This document shows, one piece after another, positions 20,977 through 30,381 of a stretch of 64,000 bases of DNA. Each line of letters opens with the position of its first letter. Position 1 is the first letter of the stretch. Location: assembly GCA_000335735.1 (NCBI GenBank), contig AMYY01000001.1, positions 1 to 64,000 of the forward strand, written 5' to 3'. Position numbers and translations under genes: made by a program. The stretch is from an alpha proteobacterium L41A (GTDB taxonomy: Bacteria > Pseudomonadota > Alphaproteobacteria > Caulobacterales > Caulobacteraceae). The notes beneath the pieces were generated by a model. That model was not told the DNA's origin and did not search any database. It saw nothing but the letters and a program-made list of their open reading frames with translations.

Positions 20977-22193
20977 GGACGAGACAGGCTTAGTTGGATG
21001 ACGTCGGTGCGGCGAGAGCGGAATCCGGCCTCGCAATAGGCCAGATAGAAGCGCCAGAGCCGCCGGAATCGTTCGTCAAAGCCGGAAAGCTTGCTGATCT
21101 CGCCCCAGGACGCCTGGAAACGCTCATCCCAAAGCTTGAGCGTCGCAGCGTAGTCGAGGCCGAACCGTTCCACCGACTGCCATGACAGTCCGGCTTTCGA
21201 CACAACCGGCGCCAGCCGGTCTTCGGAGGGCAGCATGCCGCCTGGGAAGACGTACTTCTGGATAAAATCCGTCCGGGCATTGTATTCGTCGAACAGGTCG
21301 TCCTGGATCGTGATGATCTGCAGTCCGGCCTTGCCGCCAGGTTGAAGGACGTCGTGGACCTTGCCGAAATAGGCGGGCCAGTACTCCATGCCCACAGCCT
21401 CGAACATCTCGATGGACGCCACCCGATCGAATCGACCCTGCACATCGCGGTAGTCGATCAGCTGAATATCGGCGCGATCGCTCAAACCTGCGTTGAACAT
21501 GCGCTGGCGAGCGAAATCGTGCTGCTCTTTGGAGATCGTAATCCCAGTGACCTTGGCGCCGATCTCGCGCGCCGCGAACTCGGCGAAGCCGCCCCAGCCG
21601 CAGCCGATTTCCAGCACCGACATGCCCGGCTGAAGATCCATCATTCGGGCCAAGGCGGCGTATTTCTCACGCTGCGCTGTCTCCAGCCCCTCGCCATCGC
21701 GGCTGAAGCGGGCCGATGAATAGGTCATCGTCCGGTCCAGCCACTGGGAATAGAAGGCGTTGCCCAGATCGTAGTGGGCGTGGATATTCTTCTTCGATCC
21801 GGCCTTGCTGTTGCGATTGGTGCGGTGGCTCAGCCAGTTGACCACCCACATGATCAGATTGCCGTCGAACAGACGCCGGATGTGATCGTAGTTGTCCACC
21901 AGCGTTTCGAGCAGGCCGGCCAGGTGCGGACTGTCCCACTCGCCCGCGATATAGCCTTCGGCGAATCCGATATCGCCGGCAGCCAGGACGCGGCGTGCGA
22001 ACCGGTAGTCGCGCACCGTCATCATGCCGCTGGGGCCCGGCTGCTTGCCTTGAAGCACATGGGTCTCGCCATTGGGCAGTTGCACCGTCAAGTGGCCGAA
22101 GGTCCAGTTGGCGGCCAGAAGCCGCAGCAACATGGCGAACACGCGCGGTGTCCGGCTGGCGACGGCTTCGATATCGGCGTGTGCGACGCTCAT
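20973..22193 (-). CDS. cfa: Cyclopropane-fatty-acyl-phospholipid synthase
   Basis: 406 residues from the ATG at 22193. CFA synthase methylates the double bond of unsaturated acyl chains in membrane phospholipids using SAM. The SAM-binding motif is VLEIGCGWGGFAEFAA; the upstream block HYDLGNAFYSQWLDRTMTYS and the later block EMFEAVGMEYWPAYF and FIQKYVFPGGMLPS are family hallmarks. An in-frame TTG at 22229 overlaps the phrB stop and is possible but less likely. In Rhodobacter sphaeroides, a cfa gene and a photolyase gene belong to the RpoE-ChrR singlet-oxygen regulon; here both are neighbours in one operon, phrB-cfa-sseA. Confidence 0.93.
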   Translation of the reverse strand: MSVAHADIEAVASRTPRVFAMLLRLLAANWTFGHLTVQLPNGETHVLQGKQPGPSGMMTVRDYRFARRVLAAGDIGFAEGYIAGEWDSPHLAGLLETLVDNYDHIRRLFDGNLIMWVVNWLSHRTNRNSKAGSKKNIHAHYDLGNAFYSQWLDRTMTYSSARFSRDGEGLETAQREKYAALARMMDLQPGMSVLEIGCGWGGFAEFAAREIGAKVTGITISKEQHDFARQRMFNAGLSDRADIQLIDYRDVQGRFDRVASIEMFEAVGMEYWPAYFGKVHDVLQPGGKAGLQIITIQDDLFDEYNARTDFIQKYVFPGGMLPSEDRLAPVVSKAGLSWQSVERFGLDYAATLKLWDERFQASWGEISKLSGFDERFRRLWRFYLAYCEAGFRSRRTDVIQLSLSRP

Positions 22194-22225
22194 TTTTTGA
22201 CTTTCAACGCGGAACACAAAGGGGG

Positions 22226-23683
22226 TCAATCACGGTCGCTGTGGTCGTCGCCGCGACCGGAAACGGTCTTCAGGGCAGCAAGCGCCCGGGCGCGGCCCTT
22301 CTCGTGTTCGACGATCGGTTTGGGGTAATCGCGCCCTAGAACGATTCCGGCGTCACGCAGCGCTTCAGCGGGTGCGGTCCAGGGTGACTGTAGCCAGCGG
22401 TCCGGCAGGCGGCGAAGTTCCGGCACCCATCGACGGACATAGCCGCCATCGGGATCGAACTTTTCGCCCTGCGTGATGGGATTGAAGATGCGGAAGAAGG
22501 GGGAGGCGTCTGCGCCCGAGCCTGCGACCCACTGCCAGTTCTGCACGTTGCTGGCCCGGTCGGCGTCCACCAGCGTGTCCCAGAACCAGGCTTCGCCTTC
22601 GCGCCAGTCGATCAGCAGATGTTTGATCAGGAAGGAGGCGACGACCATCCGAACCCGATTATGCATCCACCCTGTCGTCCAGAGCTGGCGCATACCGGCG
22701 TCCACCAACGGGTATCCCGTCCGCCCCTGTCGCCATGCATTGAGGCTCGCGTCGTCTTTGCGCCAGGGCATGGCGTCATACTCGGGACGGAAGGCGCGCT
22801 CGGTGATGAAGGGAAAATGGTGCAGCAGGTGCGCCGAGAACTCGCGCCAGCCGATCTCAGCAATGAATTTGTCGGCTTCCGCCGATGATACCTTGCCGTC
22901 TTTCGCCGCCTGTCGGGCGCGGTCGATCGCCCGCCAGGGGCTGATCTCGCCCCAGTGAAGATGCGGCGACAGGCGGCTGTTGGCGCCCTGCCGGTCGGGA
23001 AAGTCTCGATCCTTGGCATAGGTCTTCAGCCCGGAGGGTATGAACCTGGACAAGGCCTGTGAGGCCCCATCTTCCCCCGGCGTCCAGTCGAAGCCCTTGG
23101 ACCAATCCGGACGACGGGGGTGCAGCTTCCAGCTGTCGAGGTCGTCGGATTGAACCGTCTTCGGCGTCTGGATTTGGCGAGGTCCCGTAGTGCGAGCCGG
23201 GGCCTCGGCCGTCGCCAGCAGGGCCCTCAAGAACGGGGTGAAGACCTTGTACGGTTGGCCGGAACCGTTCAGCACATCGCCAGGGCGGCAGAGCAGGGTG
23301 CCATTGAAGCCACGACATTCGACGCCATCCGCCTTGAACGCATGGGCGATCTCGGCGTCGTGCTCAAACGCCTCGGGTTCCAACAGGCGGTTCATGAGGA
23401 CGACGTCGGCGCCGGTTTCGGCGATCAGCGCCTGAAGCTGGGTCAGAGCATTGCCCTTGCGCAGAATCAGGCGCGAACCGCGATCTTGAAGCGCGGCATC
23501 CAGCGCCCTTAAAGACTTGTCGAGCCACCAGCGCGACGCGGCGCCCATCGGCCGCTCGAAATGCTCGTCCAGAATATAGACGGGCAGGATTGGTCGCCCC
23601 GTCTCCGCCGCGTGGTTCAGGGCAGGATTGTCATGCAGTCGCAGATCGCGGCGAAACCACAAGATGACAGGTTTGGTGGCCAC
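22226..23683 (-). CDS. phrB: Deoxyribodipyrimidine photolyase
   Basis: 485 residues starting from GTG at 23683. It repairs UV-made cyclobutane pyrimidine dimers using light, with FADH- as catalyst. The N-terminal Rossmann domain opens VILWFRRDLRLHDNPAL. The FAD-binding helical domain carries SRLSPHLHWGEISPW, WREFSAHLLHHFP, DAGMRQLWTTGWMHNRVRMV and the loop DADRASNVQNWQWVAGSG, all class I CPD photolyase signatures. A MTHF or 8-HDF antenna pigment binds the N-terminal domain, and which one cannot be told. It is the first gene of the phrB-cfa-sseA unit and diverges from kdsA across 111 bases. Confidence 0.94.
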   Translation of the reverse strand: MATKPVILWFRRDLRLHDNPALNHAAETGRPILPVYILDEHFERPMGAASRWWLDKSLRALDAALQDRGSRLILRKGNALTQLQALIAETGADVVLMNRLLEPEAFEHDAEIAHAFKADGVECRGFNGTLLCRPGDVLNGSGQPYKVFTPFLRALLATAEAPARTTGPRQIQTPKTVQSDDLDSWKLHPRRPDWSKGFDWTPGEDGASQALSRFIPSGLKTYAKDRDFPDRQGANSRLSPHLHWGEISPWRAIDRARQAAKDGKVSSAEADKFIAEIGWREFSAHLLHHFPFITERAFRPEYDAMPWRKDDASLNAWRQGRTGYPLVDAGMRQLWTTGWMHNRVRMVVASFLIKHLLIDWREGEAWFWDTLVDADRASNVQNWQWVAGSGADASPFFRIFNPITQGEKFDPDGGYVRRWVPELRRLPDRWLQSPWTAPAEALRDAGIVLGRDYPKPIVEHEKGRARALAALKTVSGRGDDHSDRD

Positions 23684-23794
23684 GCGGGCGAACTCCGTGA
23701 TAACTTGCGCTCATCCCTTCAGAGCGCCACCTGATGGCCCAATAGCTGCGGCAAAAGCCGCCTCCACCACACCGAACGTCGAAAGAGCCGCCTC

Positions 23795-24673
23795 GTGAGC
23801 CGACCCAACGCTGTCATTACGTTGTCCGAAGGTCTTCGGACGCCTGTCGTCATCGGCGGCGGCGCAAGAATCGCTTTCATCGCCGGTCCTTGCCAGATGG
23901 AGAGCCGTCAGCACGCGCTGGAGACAGCCCATGCGCTGAAGGAAATCGGCGAGCGATTGAACGTCGGCATCATCTACAAGACCAGTTTCGACAAGGCGAA
24001 CCGGACCAGCGCCAGCGCCGCGCGTGGCATCGGTCTGAAAGACGCCATGCCGATCTTCGCCGAGATTCGCGAGGTCACAGGCCTGCCGACCCTGACAGAC
24101 GTTCACTCCGAGGTTCAGTGTGGTCCGGTCGGCGAGGTCGTCGATGTTCTGCAGATTCCGGCCTTTCTCAGCCGCCAGACCGACCTGCTGCTGGCCGCCG
24201 CCGCCACCGGCAAGGCGATCAACATCAAGAAGGGTCAGTTCCTGGCTCCCTGGGACATGAAGAACGTCATCGCCAAGGTGGTTGGCGCCGGCAATCCCAA
24301 CGTCATGGCTTGTGAACGCGGCGCCAGCTTCGGCTACAACACTCTGGTCAGCGACATGCGAGCGCTGCCTGTGCTGCGCGAGATCGGCTGCCCCGTCGTG
24401 TTCGATGCGACCCACAGCGTTCAGCAGCCGGGCGGGCAGGGCGCGTCGTCGGGCGGTCAGCGCGAGTTTGTGCCGGTGCTGGGGCGCGCTGCGGTGGCCG
24501 TCGGCGTCGATGCGGTCTTCATGGAAACCCACCAAGACCCGGATAATGCGCCGTCTGATGGCCCCAACATGGTGCCGCTGAGCCAGTTCGAAGCCCTGGC
24601 CGCCGAACTGATCGCCTTCGACGACCTGGCCATCAAGATCGGGGCCAAGGCGCCGGTGGCGCAGGCCGCCTGA
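23795..24673 (+). CDS. kdsA: 3-deoxy-8-phosphooctulonate (KDO-8-P) synthase
   Basis: 292 residues, GTG start. It joins arabinose 5-phosphate and PEP to make KDO 8-phosphate for LPS inner core. Signature segments are [64 protein letters not shown] and [16 protein letters not shown]. Cys33 in AGPC marks the metal-dependent class; the metal-independent class, including the E. coli enzyme, has Asn there. hldE follows after 18 bases, so the locus is an LPS inner-core operon. Confidence 0.94.
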   Translation: MSRPNAVITLSEGLRTPVVIGGGARIAFIAGPCQMESRQHALETAHALKEIGERLNVGIIYKTSFDKANRTSASAARGIGLKDAMPIFAEIREVTGLPTLTDVHSEVQCGPVGEVVDVLQIPAFLSRQTDLLLAAAATGKAINIKKGQFLAPWDMKNVIAKVVGAGNPNVMACERGASFGYNTLVSDMRALPVLREIGCPVVFDATHSVQQPGGQGASSGGQREFVPVLGRAAVAVGVDAVFMETHQDPDNAPSDGPNMVPLSQFEALAAELIAFDDLAIKIGAKAPVAQAA

Positions 24674-24691
24674 ATCCTCTAGGTCGGACCC

Positions 24692-26146
24692 ATGTCTGAC
24701 ACCTTGGACTTGGGCGCCCTGCAAAGCCTGTTGGAGCGCGTGCGCGGCTTGAAGATCGCCTGCGTCGGCGACCTGATGCTGGATCGTTACGTCTATGGCG
24801 AGGTCAGCCGTATCTCGCCCGAGGCGCCGATCCCTGTGCTCCGCACCAGCCGCACCGTCGCCATGCCGGGCGGCGTCGGCAACGTCGCGCGCAATATTGC
24901 GGCCTTGGGTGGTGTGGCGCGGCTGGGCGCTGTGATCGGCGACGACGCGGCCGGGGCGGAACTCACCGCTCTGATCGCCGCCGAGCCGCACATCGAGGAC
25001 GTCGTGGCGAGGCCGGCAGGCGCGTCCACCATTGTAAAGACACGCTTCGTTTCGGGCGGCCAACAGCTCTTACGGTTGGATGACGAGGCTGCGCCGACCG
25101 CGATCCAAGATTCGGACGCATTTACAGATGCCTCGGTCTATTTGCTATCAGACTACGCCAAGGGCGTCGTCAGCGATGCACTTTTGGATTCGGCGCTGAA
25201 CGCGGCGCAGACATCCGGTGCGCCGGTCGTCGTCGATCCAAAGGGAAGGGATTTCGCTCGCTATGGCGCGGTCGATGTCATCAAGCCCAATGCTTCGGAA
25301 CTGGCCGGCGCCACAGGCCTGCCGGTCGGGACGGACGAAGAGGTCCAGACGGCGCTGGCCGCCTTGCTAGCCGCCACGACCGCCAAGGCGATCATCGTCA
25401 CCCGTGCGGGCAAGGGCATGAGCCTGGCGCAGCGCGGCGAACCCGTGAAGCACTTCCCCGGCCGAGCGCGCGAAGTTTTCGACGTGTCTGGCGCGGGCGA
25501 TACAGGCTTGGCCGCGATCGGGTTGGCGCTGGGCGCCGGCGCGTCGCTGGAGATGGCGGTCGAGTTCGCCATCCTGGCCTCGGGCGTGGTCGTCGGAAAG
25601 GCCGGGACAGCTGTCGTTACGCCCGTCGAACTGATCGAAGCCGAGCTGAGCCAGCACGCCACCGCTGCGGTATCCAAGGTGACGCCGCTCGACGAACTGG
25701 CGGTCGAGGTCGAGGGCTGGCGGCGTCAGGGCCTGAAGGTCGGCTTCACCAACGGCTGTTTCGACATCCTGCACCGCGGCCATGTCGCCTATCTGACGCA
25801 GGCGCGCAGCTGGTGCGATCGTCTGGTCGTGGCGCTGAATACCGACGCATCGGTCAAACGACTGAAGGGCGAAGGGCGACCGGTGAATGATCTGGACAGT
25901 CGCGCCGTCGTCATCGGCGGGCTGGCCAGCGTCGACCGCGTCACCAGTTTCGATGATCCGACGCCGATCTCCCTGATCGAACGGCTGCGTCCTGATGTTC
26001 TGATCAAGGGCTCGGATTATACGCGAGAGGGCGTCGTCGGCGGCGATCTGGTCGAAAGCTGGGGCGGCGAGGTCAAGCTGGCGGATTTCAAGGATGGCTA
26101 TTCGACCACGCGAACGATCGAGAAGATGACAGGGAGCGCGCAGTGA
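24692..26146 (+). CDS. hldE: Bifunctional heptose 7-phosphate kinase / heptose 1-phosphate adenylyltransferase
   Basis: 484 residues, the normal fused form. The N-terminal ribokinase-type domain (about 1-320) starts with GLKIACVGDLMLDRYVYGEV and has the catalytic motif DVSGAGDTGLAAIG. The C-terminal nucleotidyltransferase domain (about 345-484) carries GFTNGCFDILHRGHVAYL, the HxGH-type site. The enzyme phosphorylates D-glycero-D-manno-heptose 7-phosphate at C1 and later makes the ADP-heptose for LPS core. The stop overlaps the GTG start of hldD (GTGA). Confidence 0.95.
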   Translation: MSDTLDLGALQSLLERVRGLKIACVGDLMLDRYVYGEVSRISPEAPIPVLRTSRTVAMPGGVGNVARNIAALGGVARLGAVIGDDAAGAELTALIAAEPHIEDVVARPAGASTIVKTRFVSGGQQLLRLDDEAAPTAIQDSDAFTDASVYLLSDYAKGVVSDALLDSALNAAQTSGAPVVVDPKGRDFARYGAVDVIKPNASELAGATGLPVGTDEEVQTALAALLAATTAKAIIVTRAGKGMSLAQRGEPVKHFPGRAREVFDVSGAGDTGLAAIGLALGAGASLEMAVEFAILASGVVVGKAGTAVVTPVELIEAELSQHATAAVSKVTPLDELAVEVEGWRRQGLKVGFTNGCFDILHRGHVAYLTQARSWCDRLVVALNTDASVKRLKGEGRPVNDLDSRAVVIGGLASVDRVTSFDDPTPISLIERLRPDVLIKGSDYTREGVVGGDLVESWGGEVKLADFKDGYSTTRTIEKMTGSAQ

Positions 26147-27144
26147 CGCCGAGAATGATCGTCGTGACCGGCGGCGCCGGTTTTATTGGTTCAAACATCG
26201 TCGCGCGGCTGACGGCGGAAACCGCCTATGATGTGGTCGTCTGCGATCGGTTGGAGACGGCCGATCTGGCCAAGTGGAAGAACCTGGCCAAACACGCGAT
26301 CGCTGACTTCTGGTCGCCCGAAGAGTTGTTTGAGCAGCTGGAGCGCCATGCCGAGCGAATTGAGGCCGTGGTGCATATGGGCGCGATCTCTTCGACGACC
26401 GAGCCGGACGCCGACCTGATTCTGCGTACCAACTTCACCCTGTCCCGCGACCTTTGGGACTGGTGCGCAATCCGGGGCGCGCGGATGATCTATGCGTCTT
26501 CCGCGGCGACCTATGGCGACGGAGAGACGGGCTTCAATGACGATGACGATGCAGAGTCATTGTCGCAGCTTCGTCCGCTAAACGCCTACGGCTATTCTAA
26601 AATGCTGTTCGATCAGCATGCAGTCCGGCAAGCGGATCGGGGGCAGGCGCCGCCCCAGTGGGCGGGGCTGAAGTTCTTCAACGTCTATGGCCCGAACGAA
26701 GGCCATAAGGGCGGAATGAAGTCGGTCGTGGCTCAAATCTGGCCCAAGGTCGCAGCGGGTGAGACCGTGACCCTGTTTCGGTCGCACAATCCAAACTACG
26801 CGGATGGCGGCCAGATGCGCGACTTCGTCTATGTCGACGATGTGGTCGATATCATCGAGTTTCTGCTTCAGTCGCCGCAGGTCTCGGGCATCTTCAATGC
26901 CGGATCGGGCCAGGCGCGGTCGTTCGCCGATCTTGCGCGCGCCACCTTCGACGCCGCCGGCAAGACGCCGTCCATCGACTATGTCGATACGCCCCTGTCG
27001 ATCCGCGACCGCTATCAGTATTTCACCGAAGCCCGCATGGACCGCATCCGCGCCGCAGGCTTCGAGGGGCAGTCCACGCCATTGGAAGAGGGCGTGCGCC
27101 GCTACGTGCAGAACTTCCTCGCCACGGCTGATCCGTACCGCTGA
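26143..27144 (+). CDS. hldD: ADP-L-glycero-D-manno-heptose 6-epimerase
   Basis: 333-residue NAD(P)-dependent short-chain dehydrogenase-like epimerase. The nucleotide-binding motif GGAGFIGSNIVARL is at about 10-23. The active-site pair is Tyr149 and Lys153 in NAYGYSKMLFDQ. FNVYGPNEGHKGGMKSVVAQ is characteristic of HldD. It converts ADP-D,D-heptose into the L,D form used by heptosyltransferases. It starts from GTG within the hldE stop and its own stop overlaps the next start (TGATG), so three genes are coupled. Confidence 0.95.
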   Translation: MTPRMIVVTGGAGFIGSNIVARLTAETAYDVVVCDRLETADLAKWKNLAKHAIADFWSPEELFEQLERHAERIEAVVHMGAISSTTEPDADLILRTNFTLSRDLWDWCAIRGARMIYASSAATYGDGETGFNDDDDAESLSQLRPLNAYGYSKMLFDQHAVRQADRGQAPPQWAGLKFFNVYGPNEGHKGGMKSVVAQIWPKVAAGETVTLFRSHNPNYADGGQMRDFVYVDDVVDIIEFLLQSPQVSGIFNAGSGQARSFADLARATFDAAGKTPSIDYVDTPLSIRDRYQYFTEARMDRIRAAGFEGQSTPLEEGVRRYVQNFLATADPYR

Positions 27145-28235
27145 TGCGTCGGCTGACCTTCAGGCAATGGGTCGGATATGCAGGCTTCGCCGCCGTCTTC
27201 GTGCTGACGGCGGCCGTCGCGGTTTGGAGCGGCGACATCCTGAGGGCAGGTCTGGACCCGCAGGTGCCGTTCCAGACCTACAAGCCGCCGCCGGCGCCCG
27301 ACTATCGAAAGATATCCTCCTGGGCGCTGATCGATCAGGGCGCGCCCAACCAGGCGGAGGTCTTCTTCGTCATGCCGACCACGTTCGACGGCGGGGCCGA
27401 GTGGAATGGGCCGATCGACGATGCGCGGGCCAACGCCTATATGCGGCGGGTCGTCCTGCCCAACTACGCGTCGCCCTTCGCCCGAGAAGGCAGATTCAGC
27501 GCGCCGCTTTATCGCCAAGCCAGCCTGTATACGCGACTGACCTTGCGTGACGACGCGCGCGAGGCGCGCGCCTTCGCCTATGAGGACGTGAAGGCCGCCT
27601 TCGATCTGTGGCTACAGCAGCATCCCGCCGGCCCCATCGTCATCGCCGGCGTCGAACAGGGCGGAGAACTGACGGCGCGTCTGGCTCGCGATCAACTCCG
27701 CGCCGATCCGGCGCTGAAGAACAGGCTTGTCGCCGTCTATCTGATCGAGACCCTGGTCGGGCGCGAGATGTTCCTGCAGGCGATCTCGCCCTGCGATGCC
27801 GCCGATCAAACGGGGTGCATCGTGGCCTGGGCGTCGGTGCAGGAGGGCGACGAACCCGGCGCGCGGCGAAAGCTCAGACGCGCTCTGGAATGGGATGATC
27901 GCGGCGATCTGGTGAACCTGTCCACTGACCCCATCTGCGTGAATCCGGTCACGGGTGCTGCGAGCCAGCCGCGTGCTGCGGCGCGTCAGCACAGCGGCGC
28001 GACCAATGCGACCGGCTTGGAATGGGGCGCTCGACCGGCTCTGACTGGCCGGCTGATCTCCACCGAATGCCGTGGCGGCCTGTTGTGGCATAGCGCGCCG
28101 GACGCCGATTTTTTGACGGCTGGCGGCAGTTGGGCCGACCGGCGCAAGATCGTCCCCTACAATCTGTTCTACGGCGACATCGAGCGTGACGTCAGCGTGC
28201 GTCTGGCGGCCTGGCGGGCCAAGCACGGCCTTTAG
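27144..28235 (+). CDS. DUF3089-like alpha/beta-hydrolase-fold protein with altered nucleophile elbow
   Basis: 363 residues. One membrane segment or uncleaved signal lies at about 10-28, so the main body is likely periplasmic. The order of blocks follows DUF3089: an early strand with EVFFVMPTTF, a middle block NYASPFAREGRF, a helix AYEDVKAAFDLWLQQH, the strand-turn-helix PIVIAGVEQGGELTARL, and a late segment with LTGRLISTECRGGLL. In the family the turn normally reads GHSQG, with Ser as nucleophile; here it reads G-V-E-Q-G, with Glu171 in the serine position. It may therefore be a pseudoenzyme. It is translationally coupled to hldD (TGATG), suggesting a role linked to the envelope. Confidence 0.72.
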   Translation: MRRLTFRQWVGYAGFAAVFVLTAAVAVWSGDILRAGLDPQVPFQTYKPPPAPDYRKISSWALIDQGAPNQAEVFFVMPTTFDGGAEWNGPIDDARANAYMRRVVLPNYASPFAREGRFSAPLYRQASLYTRLTLRDDAREARAFAYEDVKAAFDLWLQQHPAGPIVIAGVEQGGELTARLARDQLRADPALKNRLVAVYLIETLVGREMFLQAISPCDAADQTGCIVAWASVQEGDEPGARRKLRRALEWDDRGDLVNLSTDPICVNPVTGAASQPRAAARQHSGATNATGLEWGARPALTGRLISTECRGGLLWHSAPDADFLTAGGSWADRRKIVPYNLFYGDIERDVSVRLAAWRAKHGL

Positions 28236-28310
28236 GCCGGCTGTGCTCTCGGTTTGTGTGGCGCCGCTCGCGCACAGCGGGTAGGCTTGCCGCGTCAGGG
28301 AGGGATCTAA

Positions 28311-29300
28311 ATGGACGTGACCACCATCTTTGCCGGCGTCGTGCTGCTGCTGGCCATCGTGCTGTTGATCAGCGTGATCAAGATCGTGCCGCAAGGGCGT
28401 GAATTTACGGTCGAACGCTTCGGCAAGTACACCAAGACTCTGAGCCCGGGCATCGGTTTCCTGGCCCCCTTCGTGGAACGTGTCGGCCGCCGCATGAACA
28501 TGATGGAGCAGGTGCTGGACGTGCCGACCCAGGAGGTCATCACCAAGGACAACGCCATGGTGAAGGTCGACGGCATCGTCTTCATCCAGGTGATGGATTC
28601 CGCTCGCGCCGCCTATCGCGTCGACGATCTGCCTTATGCGATTTCGCAGCTTTGCATGACCAATTTGCGGACCGTTGTCGGTTCGATGGAACTGGATGAG
28701 GTGTTGAGCCAGCGCGACAGCATCAACACGCGGCTGCTGCATGTCATCGACGCAGCGACCGAACCGTGGGGCGTCAAGGTCAACCGGATCGAGATCAAGG
28801 ATCTGACCCCGCCGACCGACATCACCAACGCCATGGCCCGTCAGATGAAGGCCGAGCGTGAGCGTCGCGCCGTCATCACAGAGGCTGACGGCGAGAAATC
28901 CGCCGCCATCGCCCGCGCTGAGGGCGCCAAACAGGCCGCCATCCTTCAGGCCGAGGGTCGCAAGGAAGCCGCCTTCCGCGACGCCGAGGCGCGCGAGCGT
29001 GAGGCCGAAGCCGAGGCCCGCGCCACGGCCATGGTGTCGGAAGCCATCGCCCGCGGGGACGTCAACGCCATCAATTATTTCGTGGCTCAGAAATACGTCG
29101 AGGCCTTCGCTGAACTGGCGCGCAGCCCGCAGCAGCGCACCGTCATCGTGCCGGCCGAAATGGGCGCCCTGGTCGGCACCATCGCCGGCATCGGCGAAAT
29201 GGTCAGCCTGGCCAAGGATCAAAATTCGGCCGCGACGCCGCCCGTGCGGCCCACGCCGCCCCGCCGCCCCGCCGGGGGCTCCGTTCCACCCTCGGCCTGA
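28311..29300 (+). CDS. qmcA: SPFH/Band 7 membrane protein, QmcA-like
   Basis: 329 residues. An N-terminal membrane segment (about 5-25) is followed by a Band 7 domain opening KIVPQGREFTVERFGKYTKTLSPG, a segment VDGIVFIQVMDSARAAYRV, and a long Ala/Glu/Arg-rich coiled coil (about 180-250). This is the bacterial stomatin architecture. Such proteins form oligomeric membrane microdomain scaffolds, usually with an NfeD partner, here the next gene 18 bases downstream. AGGGAGG lies 8 bases before the ATG. The proline-rich C-terminus (PPVRPTPPRRP) is variable. Confidence 0.92.
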   Translation: MDVTTIFAGVVLLLAIVLLISVIKIVPQGREFTVERFGKYTKTLSPGIGFLAPFVERVGRRMNMMEQVLDVPTQEVITKDNAMVKVDGIVFIQVMDSARAAYRVDDLPYAISQLCMTNLRTVVGSMELDEVLSQRDSINTRLLHVIDAATEPWGVKVNRIEIKDLTPPTDITNAMARQMKAERERRAVITEADGEKSAAIARAEGAKQAAILQAEGRKEAAFRDAEAREREAEAEARATAMVSEAIARGDVNAINYFVAQKYVEAFAELARSPQQRTVIVPAEMGALVGTIAGIGEMVSLAKDQNSAATPPVRPTPPRRPAGGSVPPSA

Positions 29301-29317
29301 TCCAAGGAGGCTGACCG

Positions 29318-29776
29318 ATGATGTCGCTTGCTGATCTCTATGTGGCCCAGCCGTTCTGGATCTGGTTGGCGATCGGGGTTCTGCTGCTGGCGGTCGAGGC
29401 GATGTTCTCGACCGAATGGCTGCTGTGGCCCGCTGTTTCAGCCGGTGTCGTCGCGGTCATGACGGCGGCGGGCCTGCGGTTGGGGCTGCCGGGCGAGGTC
29501 GCCGTCTTCGCGGTTCTGACCGTCATCGCCACCCTGCTGTCGCGTCGTCTGATCTCCAAAGCCAATCCCGATGGTCCCGACATCAATGACCGCGACAGCC
29601 GTCTGGTCGGCCAGCGGGCGCGGGTGGTCGAGACGTTCGCCGCGGGCCGCGGTCGCGTCTTCATCTCCGGCGCCGAATGGCCGGCCGAGATCGTGGGCGA
29701 GGCGCCGATCGAAGGACAGGATGTGGTCGTGATACGCGTGAACGGCTCATTGTTGACGGTCCAGTCGCCGGTCTGA
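29318..29776 (+). CDS. NfeD-like membrane protein, partner of the SPFH protein
   Basis: 152 residues. Two or three N-terminal hydrophobic segments (about 12-34 and 38-75) are followed by a small C-terminal beta-barrel (OB-fold) from about 88 on: LVGQRARVVETFAAGRGRV, then GAEWPAEIVGEAPIEGQDV. This is the short NfeD1b type that accompanies Band 7 proteins. AAGGAGG lies 8 bases before ATGATG; either ATG (29318 or 29321) could be used. The pair with the preceding gene is a conserved two-gene operon. Confidence 0.9.
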   Translation: MMSLADLYVAQPFWIWLAIGVLLLAVEAMFSTEWLLWPAVSAGVVAVMTAAGLRLGLPGEVAVFAVLTVIATLLSRRLISKANPDGPDINDRDSRLVGQRARVVETFAAGRGRVFISGAEWPAEIVGEAPIEGQDVVVIRVNGSLLTVQSPV

Positions 29777-29822
29777 GACGCAACGGTTGTCGCGGCGCCT
29801 TTAGTCAAATGTCGCGTCTCAG
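29773..29822. repeat. Inverted repeat over the two facing stop codons of nfeD-like and rnhA
   Basis: CTGAGACGC at 29773-29781 is repeated inverted as GCGTCTCAG at 29814-29822. The two arms contain the opposing stop codons and enclose a 32-base spacer. It could form a long-loop hairpin in transcripts from either side and so separate the convergent genes. No T-run is present. Confidence 0.3.
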
Positions 29823-30271
29823 CGCCGGGGCAGTTCCGCGACACCGCGATTCGCCAGTTCGTCGGCGCGCTCGTTCAGTTCATGACCGGCATGACCCTTC
29901 ACCCAGCGCCATTTGACGTCGTGCCGCAGACGCGCTGCGTCCAGTCGCTGCCATAGATCGGCGTTCTTCACCGGCTTTTTGTCGGCCGTCAGCCAGCCCC
30001 GCGTCTTCCAACCACGCATCCATTCGGTGATTCCCTGCATCACGTACTTGCTGTCGGTGTGCAGTTCGACCTTGCAGGGCCGTTTCAGGGCTTCCAGCGC
30101 CATGATGGCGGCCATCAGCTCCATGCGGTTGTTGGTCGTGTTGGCCTCGCCGCCCCACAATTCCTTTTCGTGACCGCCGCCGGCTTGAAGCACGGCGCCC
30201 CAGCCTCCGGGGCCCGGATTGCCCTTGCAGGCACCGTCGGTGTGGATGATGACGTGATCGGAGGGACTCAT
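29819..30271 (-). CDS. rnhA: Ribonuclease HI
   Basis: 150 residues. It degrades RNA in RNA-DNA hybrids during replication. The four metal-binding acids are visible: Asp12 in [16 protein letters not shown], Glu51 in [10 protein letters not shown], Asp73 in ELHTDSKYV, and Asp137 in NERADELA, with the mobile His127 in [10 protein letters not shown] basic handle region is present around [10 protein letters not shown]. It faces the nfeD-like gene and diverges from tatA across 110 bases. Confidence 0.97.
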   Translation of the reverse strand: MSPSDHVIIHTDGACKGNPGPGGWGAVLQAGGGHEKELWGGEANTTNNRMELMAAIMALEALKRPCKVELHTDSKYVMQGITEWMRGWKTRGWLTADKKPVKNADLWQRLDAARLRHDVKWRWVKGHAGHELNERADELANRGVAELPRR

Positions 30272-30381
30272 GGTCGCGCAGACCTACAGCCTCCCTTGGC
30301 GCGGGGCCATCACTGCGCCTATATGCGGGTCGAATAAGAGTGGATGGGATCGGATGACCGATCCCCGCGAGGAGATTAGCC

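Noticed and set aside
27612..29222. 536-codon minus-strand frame across the DUF3089 and SPFH genes
   Set aside because: Antisense to two recognised genes; the translation is rich in His/Asp/Gly with no domain.
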